This document shows, in pieces, positions 8,902 through 18,038 of a stretch of 64,000 nucleotides of DNA. Positions within the stretch are counted from its first letter, which is position 1. Every line of letters starts with the position of its first letter. Source of the DNA: Lachnospiraceae bacterium GAM79 (GTDB lineage Bacteria > Bacillota > Clostridia > Lachnospirales > Lachnospiraceae); assembly GCA_003584705.1 (NCBI GenBank), contig AP018536.1:2232001-2296000 (forward strand), in the 5' to 3' direction. The notes below the pieces were generated by a model. The model did no database searches. It worked only from the letters and a program-made list of their open reading frames with translations, and was not told the DNA's origin. The position numbers were made by a program, and so were the translations under genes.

Positions 8902-10197
8902 TTAAATTTCGTCTATTAAAGTTATAATATCTTTGATCGGCATCAGTCTGCTGTCCACTTCCTGTGCCCTGTGATACCGCAGGATGTCCTCGGCGGTCTG
9001 TTGCATGGCGGGGAAGGCACTTCTGGTCAGCTGGTTCGCATAGATCACGATATTGACGCCGTGGGCGGCCAGTTCGTTTTCCGTAATGCTGTTAAAGGAA
9101 GACGGCACCACCACGATAGGTGTCTTCGAATCCTCTGCCCGGAATTTATCACAGAATTCCAGAATCTCATCCGGGGATTTCTTACGGCTGTGGATCATGA
9201 TGCCATCCGCTCCCGCTGCTACGAAAGCTCTGGCACGGTTCAGTGCATCTTCCATGCCTCGCTCCAGGATCAGGCTTTCGATTCTGGCAATGATCATGAA
9301 ATCATCCGTCAGCTGTGCCTTTTTGCCGGCTGCGATCTTGGCACTGAAATTCTCGATGCTGTCCTGGGTCTGCACCACATCGTTTCCGAAGAGGGAATTT
9401 TTCTTAAGTCCGGTCTTGTCCTCAATAATGATGGCGGAAACACCCATTTTTTCCAGTGTTCTCACTGTGTATACGAAATGCTCCGTCAGTCCGCCGGTAT
9501 CTCCGTCAAAAATAATGGGCTTCGTGGTCACTTCCGTCACGTCATCAATGGTACGGAAACGGGAAGTCATGTCCACCAGCTCGATATCCGGCTTGCCTTT
9601 CGCCGTGGAATCGCACAGAGAGCTGATCCACATGGCGTCGAACTGGTCCAGCTCACCATCATGCTCCACGATGGTCTTCTCTGCGATCAGTCCGGTCAGG
9701 CCGCTGTGAACCTCCAGTGCTTTGACAATGGGACGGATCTCAATGAGCTGGCGCAGGCGCTTTCTGCGGTATTCCGGCATGGCAAGCTTTTCCTTGATCC
9801 TCGTATCAATTCTTTTTACTTCTTCATTATATGTATAAGGGACATCTATGATCTCACCGCCGTATGTCTTCAGCAGTCCTTCCACGTTGTCACGGATAGC
9901 CTTCAAAGCTCCCTCCTGCCAATTATCCCCATGGATCACGTAGTCGGGGCGCAATTCTTCAATGACCTTATCATACATTACATCATCCTGCACGACCACA
10001 TTGCTGACTTCCGGGATATCTTTTACCAGCTGCATACGCTCCTCGAAGCTGATGGTGGGAAAACGGTTAAAACGGATCATTGCCGCATCACTTAAGACGC
10101 CGATGGTCAGCTCGCCGTATTTTCCGGCTTCTCTGATGATATTGCGGTGTCCCTCATGAATGACATCCGTACAGAAACAGGTATATACTCGCTTCAT
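8902..10197 (-). CDS. aepX: Phosphoenolpyruvate mutase with N-terminal nucleotidyltransferase domain
   Basis: A 431-residue two-domain protein. Residues 1-135 form a cytidylyltransferase-like Rossmann domain with the HEGH nucleotide-binding motif (HxGH) and SFEERMQLV. Residues 145-431 are PEP mutase, of the isocitrate lyase/PEP mutase superfamily, with DGDTGG and the diagnostic EDKTGLKKNS. The mutase forms the C-P bond by rearranging PEP to phosphonopyruvate. The attached transferase domain suggests coupling to nucleotide activation of a phosphonate; fused forms are known in bacteria. It starts 6 bp after the transaminase stop, with AAGGAGG inside the preceding gene's end. Confidence 0.95.
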   Translation of the reverse strand: MKRVYTCFCTDVIHEGHRNIIREAGKYGELTIGVLSDAAMIRFNRFPTISFEERMQLVKDIPEVSNVVVQDDVMYDKVIEELRPDYVIHGDNWQEGALKAIRDNVEGLLKTYGGEIIDVPYTYNEEVKRIDTRIKEKLAMPEYRRKRLRQLIEIRPIVKALEVHSGLTGLIAEKTIVEHDGELDQFDAMWISSLCDSTAKGKPDIELVDMTSRFRTIDDVTEVTTKPIIFDGDTGGLTEHFVYTVRTLEKMGVSAIIIEDKTGLKKNSLFGNDVVQTQDSIENFSAKIAAGKKAQLTDDFMIIARIESLILERGMEDALNRARAFVAAGADGIMIHSRKKSPDEILEFCDKFRAEDSKTPIVVVPSSFNSITENELAAHGVNIVIYANQLTRSAFPAMQQTAEDILRYHRAQEVDSRLMPIKDIITLIDEI

Positions 10198-10203
10198 TTG
10201 ATC

Positions 10204-11355
10204 TTATGCCTCCTTATATTTTGCCGGAATCTGAATTTTATTGACTTCCAGTGCTTCTCTGAACACTTTGAAAAAGGCTTCGATATCCGGTCTGTCAATC
10301 GCACCCAGCGCACACAGGCGGAAGGTATTGGTAGTGGAAATCTTGCCGGGGTAAATGGTAAATCCCCGCTCATAGCAATAATCATGTACTTTTTCAAAAT
10401 TCCAGTTTGGATCATCGGGATACTTCACAGACACAACCAGTCCCGACTGCCATTCTCTGCGGATCACATCGTGGAATCCCAGTGCATCCAGTCCCTCATG
10501 GATAGCTTCGAAGACTCTGGTGTGTCTCGCCCACTTGGCTTCCTCGCCCTCTGCCCAGTATTCCTTTAATGCCTGGATCGTGGCGTAAATGGTCTGTACC
10601 GGCGGAGTAAAATGCATCTCCCCGGTTCTCTGGAAAAAGTCATACTGCTGATACAGGTTACAGTAATAAGAGCGCTTCGGATAGTCCTTCGATGCCTCTA
10701 AGACTGCCCGGCTTCCCACGACAAAAGAAAGTCCCGTCATGGCCATGAGACCCTTCTGGGCGGAAGCCATACAGAAGTCAATATTGTCTTCTTCTATATG
10801 AATGGGACGCATGGCGTAAGTAGAGGTGGTATCCACGGTAAAGACAGCATGATATTTATGAGCAAGGGCTCCGATCTCACGGATCGGATTGAGAATGCCG
10901 GTGCCGGTCTCGTTATGAGTGGTATGTACCAGGGCAATGTCCGGATTCTCTCTCAGAGTCTGCTCCACTTTTTCTAAGTCTGGCAGTTCGTCCACCGGGA
11001 ATTTCAGGTCAATATAGGGAAGTCCGTAATACTGGCATACTTCCACAGCTCTGGTGCTGTAGGCTCCGTTATCCACCACCAGTACTTTGCCGCCCTCCGG
11101 CAGCAGGGAGCTGATGCAGGCATCAATATTGATGGTGCCGGATCCACAGAACAGGACGCTGGTATACTTTTCCAAGTCTCCATGCACAATTTTTACAAGG
11201 TCTTCTCTGAGCCCCTTCATCAATCCGCCGAATTCTTTCTCTCTGGGACAGATGTCCGGCACGACCTGTGCGTATTTTACGGTATCAGTGGTGGTAGACG
11301 GTCCGGGATTCAATAAAATATTTCTTTTGACGGGTTTTTGTAACAACTGCTCCAT
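10204..11355 (-). CDS. phnW: 2-aminoethylphosphonate--pyruvate transaminase
   Basis: A 383-residue class V aminotransferase. The start NILLNPGPSTTTDTVKYAQ and the segment DICPREKEF are characteristic of PhnW; the PLP lysine is in ASAQKGLMAMTG, preceded by the DTTSTYAM aspartate. In a cluster that makes phosphonoacetaldehyde it should run toward synthesis of 2-aminoethylphosphonate. The ATG at 11355 has an AAAGGAGG site; the frame stays open about 190 bp upstream, but that part is untranslated leader. No phosphonatase gene is present nearby, which supports a biosynthetic direction. Confidence 0.94.
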   Translation of the reverse strand: MEQLLQKPVKRNILLNPGPSTTTDTVKYAQVVPDICPREKEFGGLMKGLREDLVKIVHGDLEKYTSVLFCGSGTINIDACISSLLPEGGKVLVVDNGAYSTRAVEVCQYYGLPYIDLKFPVDELPDLEKVEQTLRENPDIALVHTTHNETGTGILNPIREIGALAHKYHAVFTVDTTSTYAMRPIHIEEDNIDFCMASAQKGLMAMTGLSFVVGSRAVLEASKDYPKRSYYCNLYQQYDFFQRTGEMHFTPPVQTIYATIQALKEYWAEGEEAKWARHTRVFEAIHEGLDALGFHDVIRREWQSGLVVSVKYPDDPNWNFEKVHDYCYERGFTIYPGKISTTNTFRLCALGAIDRPDIEAFFKVFREALEVNKIQIPAKYKEA

Positions 11356-11471
11356 TATGGGATTCCTCCTTTTTTTGTTCACGTTCTTTTCCCAATCGTT
11401 CATTAATGTATGATATGTTTCAATTCTTTGAACGGTTTTCATAGGTTTTCGGCTAAAATAAGTACACAAAA

Positions 11472-11494
11472 TGTCTGCGTTCCATTCGCAGACA
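11472..11494 (-). terminator. Hairpin between the cytidylyltransferase and phnW genes
   Basis: TGTCTGCG and CGCAGACA form an 8-bp stem with a 7-nt loop, followed on the minus strand by ATTTTG. It lies in the 200-bp gap between the two genes and may be a weak or partial terminator, so phnW may have its own promoter. Confidence 0.5.
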
Positions 11495-11557
11495 CTTTGT
11501 GTTAAATATGAACATATAATAATACCATTCGCACAAAATAGCAATACTTATTTTTCC

Positions 11558-12454
11558 TTAAACATCATACGTCTTGTCGATGGCTTTCAGTTCCCGGAAA
11601 GTATCGATCTCGATAATGTCATTTTCCCGGCATTCACGTACTTCTACCTTATAATGCTTCTTGCAGAATACCAGAGGCACCTGCTCCCAGTAGCGCTCTT
11701 TTCCGCCGGGTTGCTCATAGGTCATCTTGATATCGTCTGACAGCTTGTGTCCATCCTCTTCGTTCCAGTAAGAGATTCCCACCATCTGCCAGCAATCCAG
11801 TCCGCCGACCTTCTCCTCTACGATGACGCCGTCCTTCACTATGAAGCACCAGTCATCAGTTCTGTCCTTTTTAATAGCCAGGAAATCAGAGGTGTAATGA
11901 TACTTGGTAATGATCTTCGGATTGGAGATCAACAGATCCGCCTCGAAGACATAGGCATTGGAAAGCATGTATCTGGCCACCATGGCGGAGGAAATATTGT
12001 TAGCTTCATTGTAAACCGGATTTTCCAGGAATCTGATCATGGGATATTTGTACAGCAGCTGATCAAACTGCTCTGCCAGATACCCCCGGACAATATAGAT
12101 TTCATTAATCCCGGCATCCAGACAGGCATCGATCAGGCCGTCAATAATACGCTGTCCATGCACACGTACCAGTGGTTTCGGGGTGTTAAAGGTAATGGGC
12201 ACCAGCCGGCTGCCGAATCCGGCTGCAATAAAGATGGCGCGCTTTGCACGGTAAGGCTCCAGTGCGGAGATTCCGGCACCTGTGATCTCTCCCTCTGTCA
12301 CATACTGTAATTCGGTCAGTTCCTGCATGACACGGTTGACCGTTCCCAGAGAGTGTCCGCTCTTTTCTCCCAGCTGTCTCTGGGATAAAGTACCTTTTTC
12401 CTCTGCCAGTATCGATAAAATATCAAATTGTTTTCTTGTCAGTGTCTGATTCAT
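11558..12454 (-). CDS. pntC: Winged-helix / CTP:phosphonate (AEP) cytidylyltransferase-like protein
   Basis: A 298-residue protein. Residues 1-65 are a MarR-like winged helix (KQFDILSILAEEKGTLSQRQ...GTVNRVMQEL). From residue 72 a nucleotidyltransferase domain begins with IFIAAGFGSRLVPITFNTPKPL, the G-x-G-x-R-x8-PK signature of LicC-type CTP:phosphocholine enzymes; LISNP and FEADLL form the metal/substrate region. LicC-related PntC makes CMP-AEP from AEP and CTP. Its place immediately upstream of the AEP-synthesis genes supports that assignment over phosphocholine. The attached winged helix might let it regulate its own operon. Substrate is inferred from context. Confidence 0.85.
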   Translation of the reverse strand: MNQTLTRKQFDILSILAEEKGTLSQRQLGEKSGHSLGTVNRVMQELTELQYVTEGEITGAGISALEPYRAKRAIFIAAGFGSRLVPITFNTPKPLVRVHGQRIIDGLIDACLDAGINEIYIVRGYLAEQFDQLLYKYPMIRFLENPVYNEANNISSAMVARYMLSNAYVFEADLLISNPKIITKYHYTSDFLAIKKDRTDDWCFIVKDGVIVEEKVGGLDCWQMVGISYWNEEDGHKLSDDIKMTYEQPGGKERYWEQVPLVFCKKHYKVEVRECRENDIIEIDTFRELKAIDKTYDV

Positions 12455-12511
12455 CTTCTGCTTCCTTTCTTTTTTCCATTCTCCATGACCATCGTCCTGT
12501 TTCTATCGAAA

Positions 12512-13429
12512 TTATCGAATTTCCGTTAAGTCATATGGTGTTGTCTGGTATACATAGTAATTGAGCCAGTTGCTGTAAAGGTTGTTACAATGAGATCTCC
12601 ACTGTAACAGAGGTCTCTGCTCCGGGTCATCGTCCGGGTAATAATTATAGGGGATCTGAATGGGCAGTCCTTTGTCCAGATCTCTATGATATTCGTTGTT
12701 CAGTGTATAACGGTCATATTCGGGATGGCCCGCTACAAAAATCTTTTTGCCCTCTTCCGCCATTGCCAGGAATACGCCGGCCTTCTCCGATTCCGCCAGG
12801 ATCGTCAGATCCTTACAGGCATGAATGGCCTCCGACGGAGTCTCGGTATGACGGCTGTGAGGAGCCATGAAAATATCATCAAATCCCCGGACCAACGGAA
12901 CTTTCCGGTTGGATACCTTATGCGCATAGACGCCGAACAGCTTCTGGGACAGTTGTCTCTTGTTGATTCCGTAATAATGATAGAATCCGGCCTGTGCCGC
13001 CCAGCAGATATGTAAGGTGGAGGTCACATGGGTCTCCGCCCAGTCCAGGATCTGGCAGGTCTCCTCCCAGTAATCCACTTCCTCGAAGGTAATATCCTCC
13101 ACCGGTGCTCCGGTAACGATCAGTCCATCGAATTTACGATCCCTGATCTCATCAAAGGTAGTGTAAAATTTGTTCAGATGGCTGGCCGGGGTATTCAGTG
13201 ACACGTGGGTCTTGGTGTTCATGAAAGTGACATCCACCTGCAGCGGTGTATTGGACAACGCCCGCAGCAGCTGCAGCTCCGTATCCTGCTTTACCGGCAT
13301 ATTGTTCAGGATCAGTACCTGCAGGGGACGCATGTCCTGATGTACCGCACGAAATTCGTCCATGACGAATATGTTTTCATTTTCCAGTATCTCTTTGGCA
13401 GGCAGATCATTTTGTGTTTTGATAGGCAT
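12512..13429 (-). CDS. metA: Homoserine O-acetyltransferase (MetA family)
   Basis: A 305-residue MetA-type acyltransferase for methionine synthesis. The catalytic Cys is in LHICWAAQAG, His in FVAGHPEYDRYT and Glu in HPEYD. Residue 111 is Glu (TGAPVED). In this family Glu at 111 gives acetyl-CoA specificity and Gly gives succinyl-CoA specificity, so acetyl transfer is predicted despite the usual succinyltransferase label. GGAGG precedes the ATG. It lies between the phosphonate genes and ligA. Confidence 0.94.
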   Translation of the reverse strand: MPIKTQNDLPAKEILENENIFVMDEFRAVHQDMRPLQVLILNNMPVKQDTELQLLRALSNTPLQVDVTFMNTKTHVSLNTPASHLNKFYTTFDEIRDRKFDGLIVTGAPVEDITFEEVDYWEETCQILDWAETHVTSTLHICWAAQAGFYHYYGINKRQLSQKLFGVYAHKVSNRKVPLVRGFDDIFMAPHSRHTETPSEAIHACKDLTILAESEKAGVFLAMAEEGKKIFVAGHPEYDRYTLNNEYHRDLDKGLPIQIPYNYYPDDDPEQRPLLQWRSHCNNLYSNWLNYYVYQTTPYDLTEIR

Positions 13430-13455
13430 TTTATTTTCCTCCGGGTCTTTCTTGC

Positions 13456-15429
13456 TTATTCCTCGTAAGGAATATTATAGGTTCTCAGAAATTCCTCTTC
13501 TGTCAGAATGGGAACCTGTAATTCTTTTGCTTTTTTATTTTTCGATGATGTAGATGTAATATCATTGTTGATCAGGCAGGTGGTCTTGCCGGTGACACTT
13601 CCGGTCACCTTGCCGCCTTTTTCCTCAATGACCTCTTTCAGATCATTCCGGCTGGCATAATGGTTCAGGCTTCCCGTCACCACGAAGGACATTCCTGCCA
13701 GTGTCTGTGCACTCTCATCGATCTGTGGTGTCTCTATCGTCAGGATTTCCTTCAGATGAGCTATTTTCTCCAGATTTTCCGCATCCCGCATATAATCCGT
13801 AAATGACGATGCCAGCACCTCTCCCACACCGGGAATGGCACTCAGTGTTTCTTCGTCCGCTGCCTGCATTCGTTCCAGATCGTAATCAAAATACCGGCAC
13901 AGCACCTTGGCATTGGCCACGCCGATTCCTGCGATCCCCAGTCCGTAGATCAACCGGGGCAGCGTGGTATGTCTTGCAGTCTCGATACTATCCATCATAT
14001 TCTGATAGGATTTTTCTCCGAATCCTTCCATTCCGGTAATGACCTCCTTGTAACGGTCCAGCCGGAACAGATCCGCATATTCATGGATAAAGCCCTGATC
14101 GATCAGCTTCTCCAATGTTGCCTCGGAGAGTCCATCAATATTCAGCGCATCTCTGCTGACGAACAGAGTGTAGGATTTGATCTCCTTGGCCGGGCATTTC
14201 TCATTGGTGCAGTACAGAGACTGTACCTCATTCATCTGTCGGATCTCCGTGGGCTGTCCGCACACCGGACACACCTTTGGAATCTCCACATTATCACTGC
14301 CTGTCAGATTCTCAGCGATCTGGGGAATGATCATGTTGGCCTTATAGACCGTGATATGGTCTCCGATTCCCAGTCTGAGGGATCTCATGATACTGATATT
14401 ATGCACGGAAGCGCGGCTCACCGTTGTGCCTTCCAGTTCCACCGGCTCAAAAATAGCTACCGGATTGATCAGACCGGTACGGCTGGCGCTCCACTCGATC
14501 TCTTTCAATGTAGTCTCCCGCAGTTCATCCGCCCATTTGAAAGCAATGGAATCTCTGGGGAACTTCGCGGTTCTGCCCAGGGACTGTCCGTAGCTGATAC
14601 TTTCATAAGTAAGTACCAGACCGTCGGAAGGAATATCGTAGTGCTCGATCTTGTGTTCAAAATCTTCAATGGTAGATAAAATGTTCTCTTCCGTTACTGC
14701 CACATGTTCCACCACTGCAAAGCCCTGCTCCTGCAAAAAAGCAAACTGGGCTTCCTTGGAATCATGAAAATCCACACCATCCGCCTTTACCAGCGTAAAA
14801 GCAAAAAACCGGACATTCCGTCTGGCCGTGATCTCATTGTTGAGCTGCCTCACAGAGCCGCTGCACAGATTTCGGGGATTCTTGTATTTTGCCTCTGCAT
14901 CTGCGATCTCCCCGTTGATCTTCTCAAAATCACTGTAGGTGATCACCGCTTCTCCCCGCAGGATCAGTTCTCCGGTATAGGAAATATTCAGCGGAAGATT
15001 CTTAAAAGTACGGGCGTTATTTGTAATGACCTCACCGATCTCGCCGTTGCCACGGGTAACCGCTTTTGCAAGTTTTCCTTCACGATACGTCAATACAATG
15101 GTCAACCCGTCCAGTTTCCAGCTGAGAATTGCAGGATTGCCTTGCAGCCAGTCCCGCAGTTCTTCCCGGCTTTTCGTCTTGCCCAGAGACAGCATAGGAC
15201 TCTCATGGCGCTCCTTGGGAAGCTCATCCACCGCTTCGTAGCCTACGTTTACCGTAGGACTGTTGGCCAGGGTAACGCCTGTCTCTTTTTCCAGTTCCAC
15301 CAGTTCATCATAGAGCTTGTCGTATTCGTAGTTGCTCATGATCTCCTGATCCTTGGCGTAATAGCTTTCGGAAGCTGCATTCAGTTGTTCTACCAGATCT
15401 TTGATCCGGTCTATTTTGGAAGACTGCAT
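13456..15429 (-). CDS. ligA: NAD-dependent DNA ligase LigA
   Basis: A 657-residue ligase with the usual order. Domain Ia and the adenylation domain hold the AMP-accepting lysine in SWKLDGLT (KxDG) at about residue 104. An OB fold follows, then a Cys4 zinc finger (CPVCG...CTNEKC, about 390-420), helix-hairpin-helix repeats (IYGLGIAGIGVANAK, AIPGVGEVLA) and a C-terminal BRCT domain (LAGMSFVVTG). It joins nicks in replication and repair. The gene ends 26 bp before metA. Confidence 0.96.
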   Translation of the reverse strand: MQSSKIDRIKDLVEQLNAASESYYAKDQEIMSNYEYDKLYDELVELEKETGVTLANSPTVNVGYEAVDELPKERHESPMLSLGKTKSREELRDWLQGNPAILSWKLDGLTIVLTYREGKLAKAVTRGNGEIGEVITNNARTFKNLPLNISYTGELILRGEAVITYSDFEKINGEIADAEAKYKNPRNLCSGSVRQLNNEITARRNVRFFAFTLVKADGVDFHDSKEAQFAFLQEQGFAVVEHVAVTEENILSTIEDFEHKIEHYDIPSDGLVLTYESISYGQSLGRTAKFPRDSIAFKWADELRETTLKEIEWSASRTGLINPVAIFEPVELEGTTVSRASVHNISIMRSLRLGIGDHITVYKANMIIPQIAENLTGSDNVEIPKVCPVCGQPTEIRQMNEVQSLYCTNEKCPAKEIKSYTLFVSRDALNIDGLSEATLEKLIDQGFIHEYADLFRLDRYKEVITGMEGFGEKSYQNMMDSIETARHTTLPRLIYGLGIAGIGVANAKVLCRYFDYDLERMQAADEETLSAIPGVGEVLASSFTDYMRDAENLEKIAHLKEILTIETPQIDESAQTLAGMSFVVTGSLNHYASRNDLKEVIEEKGGKVTGSVTGKTTCLINNDITSTSSKNKKAKELQVPILTEEEFLRTYNIPYEE

Positions 15430-15453
15430 CTTGTATTCCTGCCTTTATATATT

Positions 15454-16167
15454 TTAATTGCGATTTAACATTCCGGTATCTCTTTGAAGCTGTTCCAGCT
15501 CTTCTCCGGTGACCTCGCGCCACTTTCCCGGCTTCAGATTCCCCAGCAGAATGTTCATGATCCGGATTCTTTTCAGCGCTTTTACCCGGTATCCACAGGC
15601 TTCACACATCCGCCGGATCTGTCTGTTGACTCCCTGAGTCAAAACGATACGGAAGGTAAATTTCCCGATCTGTTCAATCTCACATTCTCTGGTAGTGATG
15701 TCCAGATCTTTCAGATAAATACCTTTCGCCATTTTCTGCAAAAAATCGGGTGTTATTTCCCTATCTGTCTTTACGATATATTCTTTTTCATGACGGTTGG
15801 CGCCCCGCATCATGGCATTGATCAGATCTCCATCATTGGTGAGCAGGATCAGGCCTTCGGAATCTTTGTCCAGACGTCCCGCATAGGTCAGCCGTTCCGG
15901 ATAGCGGATCATATCCATGATCTTTTTCTCTGCATGAGGATCTCTCTCCGTGCAGGTCACTCCCACCGGCTTGTAAAATGCCAGTACCTTCTGTGTCTGC
16001 TTTCCCTGCAGAATCTTCTTACCCACCTGCACGGTGTCCGTTTCTTCCACCTGTTGTCCCATTCCGGCCACCTGACCGTTGACCAGTACTTTTCCCTGTT
16101 CGATCAGCTTATCCGCATCTCTTCGGGAACATACACCGCACTGTGCCAGATATTTATTCAGACGCAT
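15454..16167 (-). CDS. rluF: 23S rRNA pseudouridine synthase (RluF/RsuA family)
   Basis: About 237 residues. An N-terminal S4 RNA-binding domain (RLNKYLAQCGVCSRRDADKL) is followed by a pseudouridine synthase domain with the catalytic Asp in AGRLDKDSEGLI and the C-terminal NRQIRRMCEA motif. The short RsuA/RluB/RluE/RluF group fits; RluF-like specificity is my best guess. I place the start at 16167, where GAGGAATAG precedes ATG; an ATG 12 bp upstream abuts the purine-rich stretch and has no spacer. It ends 24 bp before ligA. Confidence 0.88.
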   Translation of the reverse strand: MRLNKYLAQCGVCSRRDADKLIEQGKVLVNGQVAGMGQQVEETDTVQVGKKILQGKQTQKVLAFYKPVGVTCTERDPHAEKKIMDMIRYPERLTYAGRLDKDSEGLILLTNDGDLINAMMRGANRHEKEYIVKTDREITPDFLQKMAKGIYLKDLDITTRECEIEQIGKFTFRIVLTQGVNRQIRRMCEACGYRVKALKRIRIMNILLGNLKPGKWREVTGEELEQLQRDTGMLNRN

Positions 16168-16236
16168 TCTATTCCTCATTCCTTTCCGAAGCCCTTAACT
16201 TCCGGGCTACAGACACACGGCCGCAAGTATATGTTT

Positions 16237-16782
16237 TCACGCTTCCACACCGTCTGCCGCTTCGAAGTCACTGAGACTTTTGACTTTGGGAATACCGTTT
16301 CCGTTTGCCACACCCAGCTTTGCGGTCTCATCTGCCAGCTCGTTGTATTTTACCTTCGAATGAGCCGGTACTTTGGTAAAGCGGATCTGAATCTTCTGTC
16401 CCCAGCCCCGCATGGTCTGTGCATATTTTTTCGTCAGATCATTCTTACTTTTCCAGGCACCGGTGACCCATTTCTCGATTCCTTCATAGTCGTAGCGGAT
16501 CTCGATGACTGTAAAGCCGCTGTTTAAGGCAAACCGTACCGCATACATGGCTCCCAGCATCTCTCCGGAGACATTCCGCTGTTTCAGAGAGTCCGGATTG
16601 TCACCATTACCGTATTCTGTATAGATGCGTCCATCGGGAAGAATAAAAATACAGCCGAAACCGTATTTTTTCAGTGCATCCTGATAGCTTCCGTCCACAT
16701 AGGCCAGCAAGGTACCCTCTTCCGGACGATCATTCACATCCGCATCCTCCGGATATCTTCCCAATCCATTCCACTCTGCCAT
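16237..16782 (-). CDS. rnhA: RNase H family protein
   Basis: A 181-residue RNase HI-type nuclease without the viroplasmin domain. The four acidic residues are visible: D in AYVDGSY, E in VSGEMLGA, D in RYDYEGI and D in YNELADETAK. The flexible-loop His is in VPAHSKV. Its closest relative in this window is the RNase H part of the RnlA fusion near 62.3 kb, which shares VDGSY, DYEGI and TG-WK. It should remove RNA from RNA-DNA hybrids. Confidence 0.87.
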   Translation of the reverse strand: MAEWNGLGRYPEDADVNDRPEEGTLLAYVDGSYQDALKKYGFGCIFILPDGRIYTEYGNGDNPDSLKQRNVSGEMLGAMYAVRFALNSGFTVIEIRYDYEGIEKWVTGAWKSKNDLTKKYAQTMRGWGQKIQIRFTKVPAHSKVKYNELADETAKLGVANGNGIPKVKSLSDFEAADGVEA

Positions 16783-16797
16783 AATTCATCTGTCTCC

Positions 16798-17418
16798 TTA
16801 TCGAATAAAGTTGGTCTTCTGCGCCGGTTCTCTCTCAGGGAAATCCACGCCCGCAGCTTTTCCTGCGGCAATGCATTTGAGCAGCCATGCCATATTGTTA
16901 CCCAGGGTACGCATGGTCTGCATGCCTTCCAGATCCTGTTTTACCTCTTCGGGAGTATTGCCGTGTACCTGATTCCAATACTGGCTGGATACCACCGGCA
17001 TACAGTTGATGGTAAAATATTTGTTCAACTGGTCAAAGGCTGCGGAAGCCCCACCGCGTCTGCAGCTGACGATGCAGGCACCGGGCTTGCCCTGGAACAG
17101 GGCGCTCTTGCCGTAAAATGCTCTGTCCAGGAAGGAAGTGATCATACCGGAAGCAGATGCATAATGCACCGGAGATCCGAAGACGAATCCGTCTGCTGTC
17201 TTCGCCTTTTCCACGAATTCATTCACGCCATCCTCCCGGAAACACTTTCCGTTCTTCAGACAGGCATTGCAGCCGATACATCCGGCGATGGGCTGTGTGC
17301 CCACCTGGATGATCTCCGTCTCAATACCGTTTTTCTCCAGTACTCCCGCTACTTCCTCCAGAGCTGTGTAGGTACAGCCCTTCGCATGTCCGCTTCCGTT
17401 TACCAGTAATACTTTCAC
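16798..17418 (-). CDS. Iron-sulfur flavoprotein / NADPH-dependent FMN reductase family
   Basis: 206 residues with a flavodoxin-like start (KVLLVNGSGHAKGCTYTALEEV, an FMN phosphate-binding loop), then CIGCNACLKNGKC, the clustered cysteines of iron-sulfur flavoproteins, and FGSPVHYASASG for the flavin. A later CRRGGASAAFDQLN matches the same family. It starts at GTG with GAGGT upstream. A redox role is likely; the electron partner is unknown. Confidence 0.87.
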   Translation of the reverse strand: MKVLLVNGSGHAKGCTYTALEEVAGVLEKNGIETEIIQVGTQPIAGCIGCNACLKNGKCFREDGVNEFVEKAKTADGFVFGSPVHYASASGMITSFLDRAFYGKSALFQGKPGACIVSCRRGGASAAFDQLNKYFTINCMPVVSSQYWNQVHGNTPEEVKQDLEGMQTMRTLGNNMAWLLKCIAAGKAAGVDFPEREPAQKTNFIR

Positions 17419-17540
17419 TGCTTTTACCTCTTTTTCTCTTATTGTTTCTCTTCTCTGTTATTACCACCCGAAATGTGGTATGCTATCTGATAGATTTTGA
17501 TATCTTTATCAGCATTTTAACAAACCGGAAAGGATCCCTT

Positions 17541-18038
17541 ATGAATCATCGCACCCGTTCTTATCTGCTTTTTGTATTGCTTATCGGCTGTATCTGTTAT
17601 CTGGTGTCCCATTTTGTGGTACAGCTGTATTTTGTAAGCGGTTCCTCCATGGAACCGACCTATACCTCCGGCCAGCCGGTCCTCCTTCAGAAATTCGGTC
17701 TGCCAGACTGTCTGGACGATAACGATGTCGTTGTCATCCGCCACGAGACGCTGGGACGCGATATCGTCAAACGGATCGTGGCCCTGCCGGGAGATACGGT
17801 ACAGATCACAGAGGGAATCCTCTATGTCAATGGGGTTCCCCAACCGACCCCCGATGGCTTTTCTCTCATGGAGGATGCCGGCAATGCCGCCGCTCCCATA
17901 ACGCTTGCACCTGGAGAATATTTTGTCCTGGGTGACAACCGCAACCACAGCATTGACAGCCGCTTTGCGGAAGTCGGGATCATCCCCGCCGCTTCTATCG
18001 CAGGAAAAGTTATTACCGGTCGAACACCCTTCCGGTAG
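17541..18038 (+). CDS. lepB: Signal peptidase I
   Basis: 165 residues: one N-terminal membrane segment (YLLFVLLIGCICYLVSHFVV), catalytic Ser in SGSSMEPTY, catalytic Lys in RDIVKRIVALPGD, and box E GDNRNHSIDSR. It removes Sec signal peptides outside the membrane. GGAAAGG precedes the ATG at 17541; the upstream frame extension has no site. It is one of few plus-strand genes in the first 30 kb. Its 3' end overlaps the convergent phosphotransferase gene by 26 bp. Confidence 0.94.
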   Translation: MNHRTRSYLLFVLLIGCICYLVSHFVVQLYFVSGSSMEPTYTSGQPVLLQKFGLPDCLDDNDVVVIRHETLGRDIVKRIVALPGDTVQITEGILYVNGVPQPTPDGFSLMEDAGNAAAPITLAPGEYFVLGDNRNHSIDSRFAEVGIIPAASIAGKVITGRTPFR

